DNA of 11,610 bases from positions 1-11,610 of the forward strand of contig JAGYOC010000212.1 of NCBI GenBank assembly GCA_018399795.1, given 5' to 3'. The stretch is from Dehalococcoidales bacterium (GTDB lineage: Bacteria > Chloroflexota > Dehalococcoidia > Dehalococcoidales > UBA5760). Positions within the stretch are counted from its first letter, which is position 1, and each line of letters opens with the position of its first letter. Positions 6,749 through 11,610 of this stretch are shown here, one piece after another. The notes beneath the pieces are model-generated. The model did not search any database and had not been told where the DNA came from. It saw only the letters and a list, made by a program, of their open reading frames with translations. Both the position numbers and the translations under genes were made by a program.

Positions 6749-7211
6749 TTTTGACCCCCGTATGATAGATCAGCGCAACCTCATCACAGTTGGGGAACTT
6801 GGGGCAGCGGTAGCACTCTGTCCAGACCTTGTGAGGAAGCTCCATCTTATCTATCTGGGAAAAACCGACGCGCTCAAAGAACTGGGGCCTGTAGGTCAGG
6901 CAAAAAACGGTGCTCAGGCCGAGATTTCTTGCTTCCTCCAGACAGGACCTGACCAGTTCCTCCCCAATTCCCTGATTCTGTCCTTCCTCGGCTACCGCCA
7001 GAGATTTTATCTCCGCCAGGTTCGACCACATAACGTGTAGCGCCACACAGGCAATTACCTGCTCGCCGTCGCTGACTATCTTATAATCCTTGATGTTCTC
7101 GTACATCTCGCTAAGGGAGCGAGCCAGCATTTTCCCCTTATCGGCAAAGTGGTTTATCAACCGTTGCATCTGGGGAACATCCCTGATCGTAGCATTTACA
7201 ATCTTTGCCAT
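6741..7211 (-). CDS. GNAT acetyltransferase, short N-acetylglutamate-synthase-like
   Basis: The 156-residue product is a single GNAT domain with acetyl-CoA-binding motif EEGQNQGIGEEL. The N-terminal run LINHFADKGKMLARSLSEMYENI is characteristic of the short stand-alone N-acetylglutamate synthases (ArgA-like, as in mycobacteria) that catalyse the first step of arginine synthesis. The C-terminal segment ECYRCPKFPNCDE holds three cysteines, C133, C136 and C142, that could bind metal or form a disulfide. The ATG directly abuts the nadK stop codon (TAGATG), and the 3' end overlaps the NUDIX start by eight bases, so all three genes are translationally linked. The family is clear; glutamate as substrate is likely but not proven, and no other arg gene is in view. 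Confidence 0.82.
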   Translation of the reverse strand: MAKIVNATIRDVPQMQRLINHFADKGKMLARSLSEMYENIKDYKIVSDGEQVIACVALHVMWSNLAEIKSLAVAEEGQNQGIGEELVRSCLEEARNLGLSTVFCLTYRPQFFERVGFSQIDKMELPHKVWTECYRCPKFPNCDEVALIYHTGVKID

Positions 7212-8045
7212 CTACCTTTTCCCTCTCAATCTCTTCTCCAGATTGCCGTAGAATGACTCTCCGGTATGAATCCTCAAGAAGCGCGTTTTTTTTTCGCTCT
7301 TCCTGACTGTAAGCATAGAGCCGCTTGATACCGGCAGGTTAATGTGCCCATCGATACTCAGCGTGGTCATATGAGTGGCATCGATATACAATTCAACCGA
7401 TACCGAAGGCAGCAATACCAGGGTATAGGCCAAGCTCAGGTGCGGCAATATCGGTAGCATCAGAAATTCCCCGGCCCCCGGATGCAGTATCGGGCCACCG
7501 GCCGATAGCGAATATCCCGTGCTACCTGTAGCGGTGGACAGGATTACACCGTCGGCACGGTAGCTGGTCAACACCTCGCCATCCACTCTAGCCTCAATGC
7601 GTACCATACGTGCTACTTCACCACGCGCCATAACCACATCATTAAGGGCATAGTTTACTAACGCATCGTTCTTATCCGGCACTTCGAGCACAGCTTCCAG
7701 CATAGCCCGTTCATCAATCCAACCCTCACCCGCCACAAGCACATCCAGCTTTTCCTTCGCCTCGGCAACATCCAACTCCGTCATAAACCCAAGCTTGCCG
7801 AGATTGACACCCGTAATTGGAATCTGATGAAACACAGCCACCTGAGCCGCGCGGAGAATGGTCCCATCACCGCCAACCGTAATTATCAGCTCCGTCCCGT
7901 CCAACTGCTCTCTGGCCCTATCTGCATCCCAGGCAGAACAGGTCCATACCGATATATCCCGCGCAGCTAGATGCCCTTCGAGTTCTTCAGCCAGCGGGCA
8001 AGCAGCCTTATTAAGCGGGTGAAATAAAATTCCTATCCTTTCCAC
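7212..8045 (-). CDS. nadK: NAD+ kinase
   Basis: NadK phosphorylates NAD to NADP. The 277-residue protein has the essential GGDGT (58-62), NLGKLGF (81-87), ND at 135-136, and TGSTGYSLSAGGP (173-185), so all main motifs are intact. Length matches bacterial enzymes (about 280-300). The start is GTG, with AGGAG (8062-8058) twelve bases upstream, slightly far but the only candidate. It heads the nadK-GNAT-NUDIX run. A promoter is visible at 8079-8107. Confidence 0.94.
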   Translation of the reverse strand: MERIGILFHPLNKAACPLAEELEGHLAARDISVWTCSAWDADRAREQLDGTELIITVGGDGTILRAAQVAVFHQIPITGVNLGKLGFMTELDVAEAKEKLDVLVAGEGWIDERAMLEAVLEVPDKNDALVNYALNDVVMARGEVARMVRIEARVDGEVLTSYRADGVILSTATGSTGYSLSAGGPILHPGAGEFLMLPILPHLSLAYTLVLLPSVSVELYIDATHMTTLSIDGHINLPVSSGSMLTVRKSEKKTRFLRIHTGESFYGNLEKRLRGKR

Positions 8046-8078
8046 AAGCAGCGCTCGCTCCTAACGTCAAGCAAATAA

Positions 8079-8107
8079 AGTGTAACACCGGCAGGCACAG
8101 GCGTCAA
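8079..8107 (-). promoter_or_regulatory. Promoter of the nadK operon
   Basis: On the minus strand TTGACG (8107-8102) and TACACT (8084-8079) are 17 bases apart, and the -10 is preceded by TGT, making it an extended -10. The start would be near 8072, with a leader of about 26 bases to the GTG. Confidence 0.6.
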
Positions 8108-8247
8108 TTCAAGGGGTGATTCCGATTACACATTGCAGTTCTGATAGTTGCCTTATAGAAGAGACAATGAAGGTATCGAGGAACTGCCGTTCAATTTACT
8201 GGAAAAGCCAGCACTATAACAGCAAGATCAACCTTAACTGAAGAGGT

Positions 8248-8343
8248 TTATAGCAAACCCGGTTTTACAAATAACAGTACCAAGCCAACACAAAGCGCTG
8301 CGATAGCGATCCCAAGCAAAATATATAAACCGCGACGTCCCAT
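8248..8343 (-). CDS. Small single-span membrane peptide, 31 residues
   Basis: An ATG at 8343 opens a 32-codon frame ending TAA at 8250-8248. The product begins MGRRGLYILLGIAIAALCVG and ends FVKPGLL: positively charged N-terminus, one hydrophobic span (about residues 6-26), then a short KPG tail. The charge layout predicts an N-in membrane peptide. An AAGGG site lies about ten bases upstream, and an in-frame stop bounds it 8 codons before the ATG. It lies alone in the 425-base gap between rmuC and nadK, reading the same way. No known family is recognised. The rest of the gap (8344-8470) holds GC-rich short hairpins at 8424-8450 but no T-run or clear promoter. Confidence 0.5.
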   Translation of the reverse strand: MGRRGLYILLGIAIAALCVGLVLLFVKPGLL

Positions 8344-8470
8344 ATCTATATTGCCCTTCTTCCCTTAGATTGTTCTCCTGCTATAACGAGATACTCACTA
8401 GAATATAACGTTTCACTGCCTTTCGGGATAGCCCGGCATAAACCCGGGTTATACCGAGATATACTACTAT

Positions 8471-9463
8471 TCACCCGGAATCCGTTACATCTTTTTCAGC
8501 ATCATTCCCATCAGATTTGTCAGCAGCCAGTTCCTGGGCAGGGTCTTCTCCCGCAAGACGCAACCTGTCCTGAAAACGGTCCAGCTTCCTGCTGGCAGTT
8601 TCATACTTGCTTGCAGCATTTCGAATGTGACCACCAATTACCTCGTAATCCCGTTCAAAGTCCCTGATGTCGCCCTGCAAGCGGCCGATATAGCCCAGTA
8701 TTTCCTGTGCTGCCGTCTCAAAACGGAGCCCCTTCAGGCCAAGAACAATAACCTGTAAATAGGCATAGAAGCTGTTGGGCGAAACCGGGACTACCCTCCT
8801 CTGGAGGGAGTAATTATATATATCAATTTCTCCGGCAGGCTGTGTTCCCTGAATAACCGCCTCATAATATACGTTCTCCGCCGGTATATACATAAGGGCA
8901 AAATCAAAGGTGCCTTCATCGGGTAATATATATTTGCTCACACCGTCAATATGCTTTCGGATGGTATTAAGAAACTGCTTGCGCAATACCCTTTTCCCCT
9001 CCTCATCTTCAGCCTTCACCATGCGGTCAAAATCCTCGAGGGGAAATTTCGAATCTACCGGTACCATATTCTGTCCGATATGTACTACAGCATCCACCAT
9101 TCTGCCGTCGCGAAACCGGTGCTGCAAGGAATAGGTGTGTGAAGGAAGAACATCTGCCAACAGCCTCTCGAGGAGCAGCTCTCCAAAGCCACCCCTGAAC
9201 TTCGGGGCCTTGAGCAACTCCTGCAGACTGGCGATATTCCGTCCTACTTCCTGAATATCCCTGGTTCTCTGCGTCAATTCGCCCAGCCTTTCCCTCACAT
9301 CACCAAACATTTTCACGTTACCGTCGAGCTTTTCCCCCACCATCCGGGAAAGCTCTTCACCCCTCTCGGCCGTTTCCTTGCGGCGCCGCGAGCGGTCGCG
9401 GAGAAACACGCCCAGCAGAATCGAAACTGCCACCGCAAGGATGATTGTCACCACAATTTCCAT
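8471..9463 (-). CDS. rmuC: RmuC-family DNA recombination protein
   Basis: The 330-residue protein starts with a membrane anchor (residues 3-21) followed by arginine-rich RDRSRRRK, then a short helical stretch (30-85) and the RmuC domain: FRGGFGELLLERLLADVLP (about 89-107), VDAVVHIG, and the nuclease-like PVDSKFPLEDF (135-145). A second helical region lies at about 255-310, then an acidic tail. RmuC is a predicted PD-(D/E)xK-like nuclease that limits inversions between short repeats in E. coli. E. coli RmuC is about 475 residues; the loss here is mainly of the N-terminal coiled coil. The start is ATG with a weak GGGG site. It is divergent from the histidine phosphatase gene. Confidence 0.9.
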   Translation of the reverse strand: MEIVVTIILAVAVSILLGVFLRDRSRRRKETAERGEELSRMVGEKLDGNVKMFGDVRERLGELTQRTRDIQEVGRNIASLQELLKAPKFRGGFGELLLERLLADVLPSHTYSLQHRFRDGRMVDAVVHIGQNMVPVDSKFPLEDFDRMVKAEDEEGKRVLRKQFLNTIRKHIDGVSKYILPDEGTFDFALMYIPAENVYYEAVIQGTQPAGEIDIYNYSLQRRVVPVSPNSFYAYLQVIVLGLKGLRFETAAQEILGYIGRLQGDIRDFERDYEVIGGHIRNAASKYETASRKLDRFQDRLRLAGEDPAQELAADKSDGNDAEKDVTDSG

Positions 9464-9514
9464 ATTATTTCCCCGGAACAGTACTACTTATCCATTCACC
9501 CGTTATCTTAACAC

Positions 9515-9543
9515 ATTATACAAGTAACCCGGTTGATTGTGCA
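9515..9543 (-). promoter_or_regulatory. Promoter of rmuC
   Basis: On the minus strand TGCACA (9543-9538) and a perfect TATAAT (9520-9515) are separated by 17 bases. The start would be near 9508, giving a leader of about 45 bases before the rmuC ATG. Confidence 0.55.
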
Positions 9544-9613
9544 GAGATACGAACAGGCCAACTCTATCTAACAGGCAGCAATCGTGAGGTCTCTGGCCTC
9601 CGGGGCTGATCCC

Positions 9614-9622
9614 TGTTATAAT
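9614..9622 (+). promoter_or_regulatory. Extended -10 promoter of the histidine phosphatase gene
   Basis: TGTTATAAT is a perfect TGn-extended -10 (TATAAT 9617-9622); the -35 region (about 9594-9599) is poor. The start near 9629 leaves a 30-base leader carrying GGAG and AAGGA before the ATG at 9659. This promoter placement excludes the in-frame ATG at 9584 as the start. Confidence 0.55.
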
Positions 9623-9658
9623 TATTTACAGAACCAGCCTGACCGGAGAAAGGAAACC

Positions 9659-10279
9659 ATGTCCAAACTGTTTTTGGTACGGCACGGCGAGACTGCCCTG
9701 AAAAGCTCGCAGAGGTTGTGGGGGCAAACAGATGTAGAACTGAGCGAGCTGGGTATCCAGCAGGCAGAGAAACTGCGCGATCGCCTGGCAACGGAGCAGT
9801 TTGACTCGATCTACTCCAGCGACCTCAAGAGAGCAGTGGTAACAGCCCGTACCATTGCGGCAAATCACCAGACTGAGGTAACAAGCCTGACTGAATTGCG
9901 CGAATTCAACTACGGCAGGGTTGAGGGTCTGACTTTTGCCGAGATGGAGGGCCAGTATCCCGATTGCGCCCGCTCATTACTGGAACAGAACACCGACCTC
10001 AAATTTCCTGACGGTGAAAGCCTTATGGATATGGCAGCAAGGGTAGGAAAATTCGTGACAAAACTGAAAGAGCACCGCGGAGAAGAAACAATTCTTATTG
10101 TAGTCCACAGCGGAGTTCTCCGCACCCTCATCTGCCAGTTAATGGGAATGGACCTGAAACATATATTCCAGTTCCTGCCTGAACTTGCTTCTCTCAGTAT
10201 CGTCAACACCTATACCGGAGCAACGATATTGAATCTCTTCAACGATATATCACACCTTGACCACCTGCCCCGGGACTAA
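9659..10279 (+). CDS. Histidine phosphatase (phosphoglycerate mutase superfamily)
   Basis: The 206-residue protein has the complete two-histidine catalytic set: LVRHGET with R8 and the phospho-accepting H9, R58 in SSDLKRAVVTA, E82 in LREFNYGRVEG, and H150 in VVHSGVLR. The layout (DVELSELGIQQAEKLRDRL, then YSSDLKRA) matches the CobC/PhoE/GpmB-like branch, which includes alpha-ribazole phosphatase and broad-specificity phosphatases. The true start is taken at 9659 because family homology begins at MSKLFLVRHG, GGAG and AAGGA precede it, and the promoter -10 lies inside the longer frame. The substrate is undecided: no cobalamin gene is in view. Its stop overlaps the thioredoxin stop by four bases. 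Confidence 0.88.
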   Translation: MSKLFLVRHGETALKSSQRLWGQTDVELSELGIQQAEKLRDRLATEQFDSIYSSDLKRAVVTARTIAANHQTEVTSLTELREFNYGRVEGLTFAEMEGQYPDCARSLLEQNTDLKFPDGESLMDMAARVGKFVTKLKEHRGEETILIVVHSGVLRTLICQLMGMDLKHIFQFLPELASLSIVNTYTGATILNLFNDISHLDHLPRD

Positions 10280-10602
10280 AGCAGGGCATCTACCCTTGGC
10301 TTCAAGGCCTGCTCCGGCATTGCCCCGATGACCGTATCGGCAACTTTACCATCCTTGAAGAAAAGCAGGGTTGGTATGGACATAACACTGTATGTTACAG
10401 CCGTTTGCTGATTTTCATCTACGTTCAACTTACAGAATTTTACCTTGCCATCGTACTTTTCCGCCAGCTTTTCGATAACGGGCCCAACCATCCGGCAGGG
10501 ACCACACCAAGGTGCCCAGAGGTCTATAACCACCGGAAGGTCTGATTTGATCACTTCGCTTTCAAAGTTCTGGTCGGATATCTCTAACACCACTATGCTC
10601 AT
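10276..10602 (-). CDS. trxA: Thioredoxin
   Basis: The 108-residue protein matches thioredoxin in length. It has LWAPWCGPCRMVGP with redox cysteines C33 and C36, and the cis-proline loop SIPTLLFFKDG. It reduces protein disulfides in the cytoplasm with electrons from thioredoxin reductase, which is not in this window. The start is uncertain: a strong AGGAGGAG directly abuts the ATG (10602), leaving almost no spacer, so GTG codons 4 or 5 could be used and would remove only three or four residues ahead of the first strand. The gene ends tail to tail with the histidine phosphatase gene (CTAA shared). The strong terminator at 10726-10773 insulates it from the tRNA region. Confidence 0.94.
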   Translation of the reverse strand: MSIVVLEISDQNFESEVIKSDLPVVIDLWAPWCGPCRMVGPVIEKLAEKYDGKVKFCKLNVDENQQTAVTYSVMSIPTLLFFKDGKVADTVIGAMPEQALKPRVDALL

Positions 10603-10629
10603 CTCCTCCTGTAAACTATATTGAATTCA

Positions 10630-10658
10630 TATTAATATTTATCAGCTCAAATCGTCAA
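10630..10658 (-). promoter_or_regulatory. Possible trxA promoter
   Basis: TTGACG (10658-10653, minus strand) is a good -35; the -10 is unclear, with TTAATA, ATTAAT and TATTAA overlapping at 15-17 base spacings in an AT-rich stretch (10630-10637). TATAGT nearer the gene is an alternative without a -35. The stretch 10659-10725 upstream is AT-rich with nothing recognisable. Confidence 0.35.
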
Positions 10659-10725
10659 GTTTTCGCGGTAATTGGTAGTGTATCATTTTGGGGGTTAGTG
10701 GATTGAGAATAGATAAAATTAGTAG

Positions 10726-10773
10726 AAATAAAAACAGGCTGTGAGACGTCTGCCTGGCCATCTCACAGCCTGT
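10726..10773 (-). terminator. Strong intrinsic terminator after the tRNA / small RNA unit
   Basis: A perfect 13-bp inverted repeat, ACAGGCTGTGAGA (10773-10761 on the minus strand) and TCTCACAGCCTGT (10746-10734), encloses a 14-base loop and is followed by TTTTATTT (10733-10726) on the minus strand. The T-run is on that side only, so it ends leftward transcription from the tRNA and small-RNA promoters. Confidence 0.85.
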
Positions 10774-10807
10774 CCAAGTCGGGTATTGGGAGTAGGTTGT
10801 CACCCTT
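10727..10807 (-). ncRNA. Candidate small RNA antisense to the neighbouring tRNA
   Basis: A perfect-consensus promoter just upstream and a strong terminator delimit a predicted RNA of about 80 nt with no credible open reading frame. Its 5' end, AGGGTGACAACCTAC (10806-10792), is the exact reverse complement of tRNA residues 27-41: the whole 5' strand of the anticodon stem, the whole loop and three bases of the 3' strand. The next six bases, TCCCAA (10791-10786), complement the tRNA D-loop residues 16-21, with tRNA residues 22-26 skipped. The middle (about 10785-10774) is unpaired or forms a CCAA/TTGG mini-stem, and the 3' half is the terminator. Existence of the transcript is inferred from signals; the complementarity is seen directly. 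It might instead be an inverted tRNA remnant that happens to be transcribed. Confidence 0.5.
10786..10806 (+). repeat. Inverted partial copy of the tRNA (D-loop plus anticodon arm)
   Basis: On the plus strand this reads as tRNA residues 16-21 (TTGGGA) joined to residues 27-41 (GTAGGTTGTCACCCT) with residues 22-26 missing. The full tRNA lies on the minus strand at 10853-10925, so the copies are inverted, with matching tRNA bases at 10885-10899 and 10905-10910. A 15-base perfect match at this distance is very unlikely by chance. Confidence 0.8.
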
Positions 10808-10813
10808 AATTCC

Positions 10814-10841
10814 ATTATACACAATAGTATGTTTTTGTCAA
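10814..10841 (-). promoter_or_regulatory. Perfect-consensus promoter downstream of the tRNA
   Basis: Minus-strand TTGACA (10841-10836) and TATAAT (10819-10814) are both perfect sigma70 hexamers, 16 bases apart. The -35 begins 11 bases beyond the tRNA 3' end, and the start is expected near 10807, one base before the tRNA-complementary segment. It is the best promoter by consensus in the window. Confidence 0.72.
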
Positions 10842-10852
10842 GGGATAGGCGG

Positions 10853-10925
10853 TGGAGCTGAGGAGTTTCGAACTCCCGACCTGTAGGGTGACAACCTACC
10901 GCTCTCCCAACTGAGCTACAGCCCC
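10853..10925 (-). tRNA. tRNA with Asp anticodon GUC in an Ala-like body
   Basis: The 73 bases fold as a standard cloverleaf: acceptor GGGGCTG/CAGCTCC, D-arm GCTC/GAGC with loop AGTTGGGA, anticodon stem GTAGG/CCTAC with loop TTGTCAC (anticodon GTC, C38), variable AGGTC, T-arm GGGAG/CTCCT with loop TTCGAAA, discriminator A73. CCA is not encoded (CCG follows). By anticodon it is tRNA-Asp. However it lacks the Asp identity base G73 and carries G3-U70, G20 and A73, the determinants read by alanyl-tRNA synthetase, and the acceptor and D-arm resemble bacterial tRNA-Ala closely. The flanking GGT/ACC could extend the acceptor helix by three pairs in the precursor. The 5' end is 18 bases from an IS transposase stop codon. 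No other tRNA-Asp is in view, so it may still be the normal lineage tRNA-Asp. Confidence 0.92.
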
Positions 10926-10934
10926 ACCGTTGCC

Positions 10935-10963
10935 ATTATATATCTAGTGTACAAGTCTTACAA
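10935..10963 (-). promoter_or_regulatory. tRNA promoter straddling the transposase 3' end
   Basis: Minus-strand TTGTAA (10963-10958) lies within the last codons of the transposase gene, and a perfect TATAAT (10940-10935) lies 17 bases on, just past the transposase stop. The start near 10928 is about three bases before the mature tRNA 5' end. It could be an outward promoter of the IS or a native promoter. Confidence 0.6.
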
Positions 10964-11610
10964 TATCCTCTACCGACCAAATCCTATTTGTTAATCCGAC
11001 AGCCATAGCCGGTGTTCTAGGATAGGGGTTAGCCAGTGTCTTGTGTGTTCTAACAAAGTTATAGTGCATAAAATATAAGGCGATAGCGTACATATGGTTT
11101 TCTAGTTTCTTTGAGAATCCATTGGTCAGCCTGGTAAACCGCCTCATATTCATTCGCATAGTTAAGTTCTGCCTTTCAGCGTAGCTTGTAGATATTTGTT
11201 TTGGATCGGGATTACCCTGAATGACACGAGGTTCAGCCCCTATACAATTAGCCGTGCTGTATCTCCTTTCTTTATCAGGGGCTTCGCCATAAATCTTAAT
11301 GAGCATAGCATAGTCAACGTAACGACCAAATGTATCTTCAATAGCCCATATGTAAACTTTATGGCCATCGGTAGTTATCTGGACACGATTGGCTAGTCTT
11401 GATTTAAGGTCAGACATAAATTGATAGGCACAACTAGCATCACGAGTTCCGATTAACCAGCAGGGGATTAGTTTAGTATCAGCGTCTATCGCTGTCCAAG
11501 TCCAGACATCACCATACCCGAATTGGCCTTTCTTGCCTTCTGGTACATTCTTGGCTTTAGAATAGACAAAACTCCATATCTCATCGCATTGTAGCTTTTT
11601 GCAGGGTAAA
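10944..11610 (-). CDS. IS1-like DDE transposase, N-terminus outside window
   Basis: The frame is open to the right edge; 221 residues plus stop are visible, so the N-terminal part is off the window. Catalytic residues are recognisable: D9 in LQCDEIWSF, D81 in ITTDGHKVY and E145 in TSYAERQNL, followed by MRRFTRLTNGFSKK, HNFVRTH-type YNFVRTHKTL and TPAMAVGL, which are typical of IS1-family (InsB-like) transposases. No frameshift or stop interrupts the visible part, so it may be active. The internal ATG at 11417 is not the start because homology continues upstream of it. The stop codon is 18 bases from the tRNA 5' end. Confidence 0.87.
   Translation of the reverse strand, partial: LPCKKLQCDEIWSFVYSKAKNVPEGKKGQFGYGDVWTWTAIDADTKLIPCWLIGTRDASCAYQFMSDLKSRLANRVQITTDGHKVYIWAIEDTFGRYVDYAMLIKIYGEAPDKERRYSTANCIGAEPRVIQGNPDPKQISTSYAERQNLTMRMNMRRFTRLTNGFSKKLENHMYAIALYFMHYNFVRTHKTLANPYPRTPAMAVGLTNRIWSVEDIVRLVH
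10944..11610 (-). mobile_element. Partial insertion sequence, IS1-like; left boundary unresolved
   Basis: The transposase gene marks an IS that continues beyond the window. The left terminal repeat should lie to the left of 10944 but cannot be set without the other end. If the IS ends before the tRNA, the boundary falls in 10926-10943, directly upstream of the tRNA. Alternatively the IS could extend further left (for example to the TAGTGTA-containing stretch near 10676, similar to one at 10945), enclosing the tRNA and small RNA as passengers. Confidence 0.6.

Noticed and set aside
8168..8242. A 24-codon plus-strand frame starting ATG at 8168
   Set aside because: No ribosome-binding site, polar composition without recognisable features, and it lies antisense to the nadK upstream region.
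8424..8450. GC-rich hairpins as the rmuC terminator
   Set aside because: Stems are short, alternative pairings compete and no T-run follows on the minus strand.
9584..9658. N-terminal extension of the histidine phosphatase (25 more residues)
   Set aside because: The promoter -10 lies within it and family homology begins at 9659 with a ribosome-binding site.
10790..10807. T-box riboswitch: AGGGTGACAACC resembles the T-box AGGGTGGNACCGCG and precedes a terminator
   Set aside because: The UGGN core needed to pair with the tRNA NCCA end is absent, there is no room for stem I between the predicted start and the motif, and the segment is fully explained as complement of the tRNA anticodon arm.
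10642..10824. A 60-codon minus-strand frame between trxA and the tRNA
   Set aside because: It begins upstream of the predicted RNA start, runs through the terminator hairpin and has no ribosome-binding site or family likeness.
1..11610. CRISPR array, prophage module, toxin-antitoxin or defence operon
   Set aside because: No regularly spaced repeats, no phage structural or nuclease-plus-regulator gene pairs; apart from the IS-tRNA corner the content is housekeeping and metabolic.

Overview
The window (about 50% G+C, dense, short intergenic gaps) looks like a bacterial chromosome segment carrying housekeeping and metabolic genes, with an insertion-sequence edge at the right end. The gene repertoire (a stand-alone pyruvate/oxaloacetate carboxyltransferase subunit, an FmdB-type zinc ribbon, a Trm112-like protein, a short N-acetylglutamate-synthase-like GNAT, a short RmuC) would fit an anaerobic Chloroflexota such as Dehalococcoidia. 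That placement is inferred from memory of gene families, not demonstrated.

Layout. 1-462 (+): the end of a rhodanese-domain gene, closed by a hairpin. 591-2681 (-): alpha/beta hydrolase, SAM methyltransferase and TrmO. 2776-3246 (+): two tiny zinc-ribbon proteins, the second apparently leaderless. 3243-4121 (-): a PTPS/QueD-family enzyme with the CExxHGH motif immediately downstream of folK (folate, possibly also queuosine). 4366-6211 (+): a 493-residue carboxyltransferase subunit lacking a biotin domain, then a HIT hydrolase. 6215-8045 (-): nadK, a GNAT and a NUDIX ADP-ribose-pyrophosphatase-like gene, tightly coupled. 8248-8343 (-): an unlisted 31-residue single-membrane-span peptide. 8471-9463 (-): rmuC. 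9659-10279 (+): histidine phosphatase. 10276-10602 (-): thioredoxin. 10727-10925 (-): a possible small RNA and a tRNA. 10944-11610 (-): the 3' part of an IS1-like transposase.

The most unusual part is 10727-10963. The tRNA has the Asp anticodon GUC but carries G3-U70, G20 and A73, the recognition set of alanine tRNAs, in an Ala-like body. Its best promoter straddles the end of the IS transposase gene. Directly downstream lies a second unit on the same strand: a perfect-consensus promoter (TTGACA-N16-TATAAT), a predicted RNA of about 80 nt, and a strong intrinsic terminator. From its second nucleotide this RNA is perfectly complementary over 15 nt to the anticodon arm of the same tRNA, and after a 5-nt skip also to its D-loop. 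A possibly misacylated tRNA paired with its own antisense RNA beside an IS is the best candidate for an undescribed system. The sober alternative is a lineage-normal tRNA-Asp plus an inverted tRNA remnant left by recombination.
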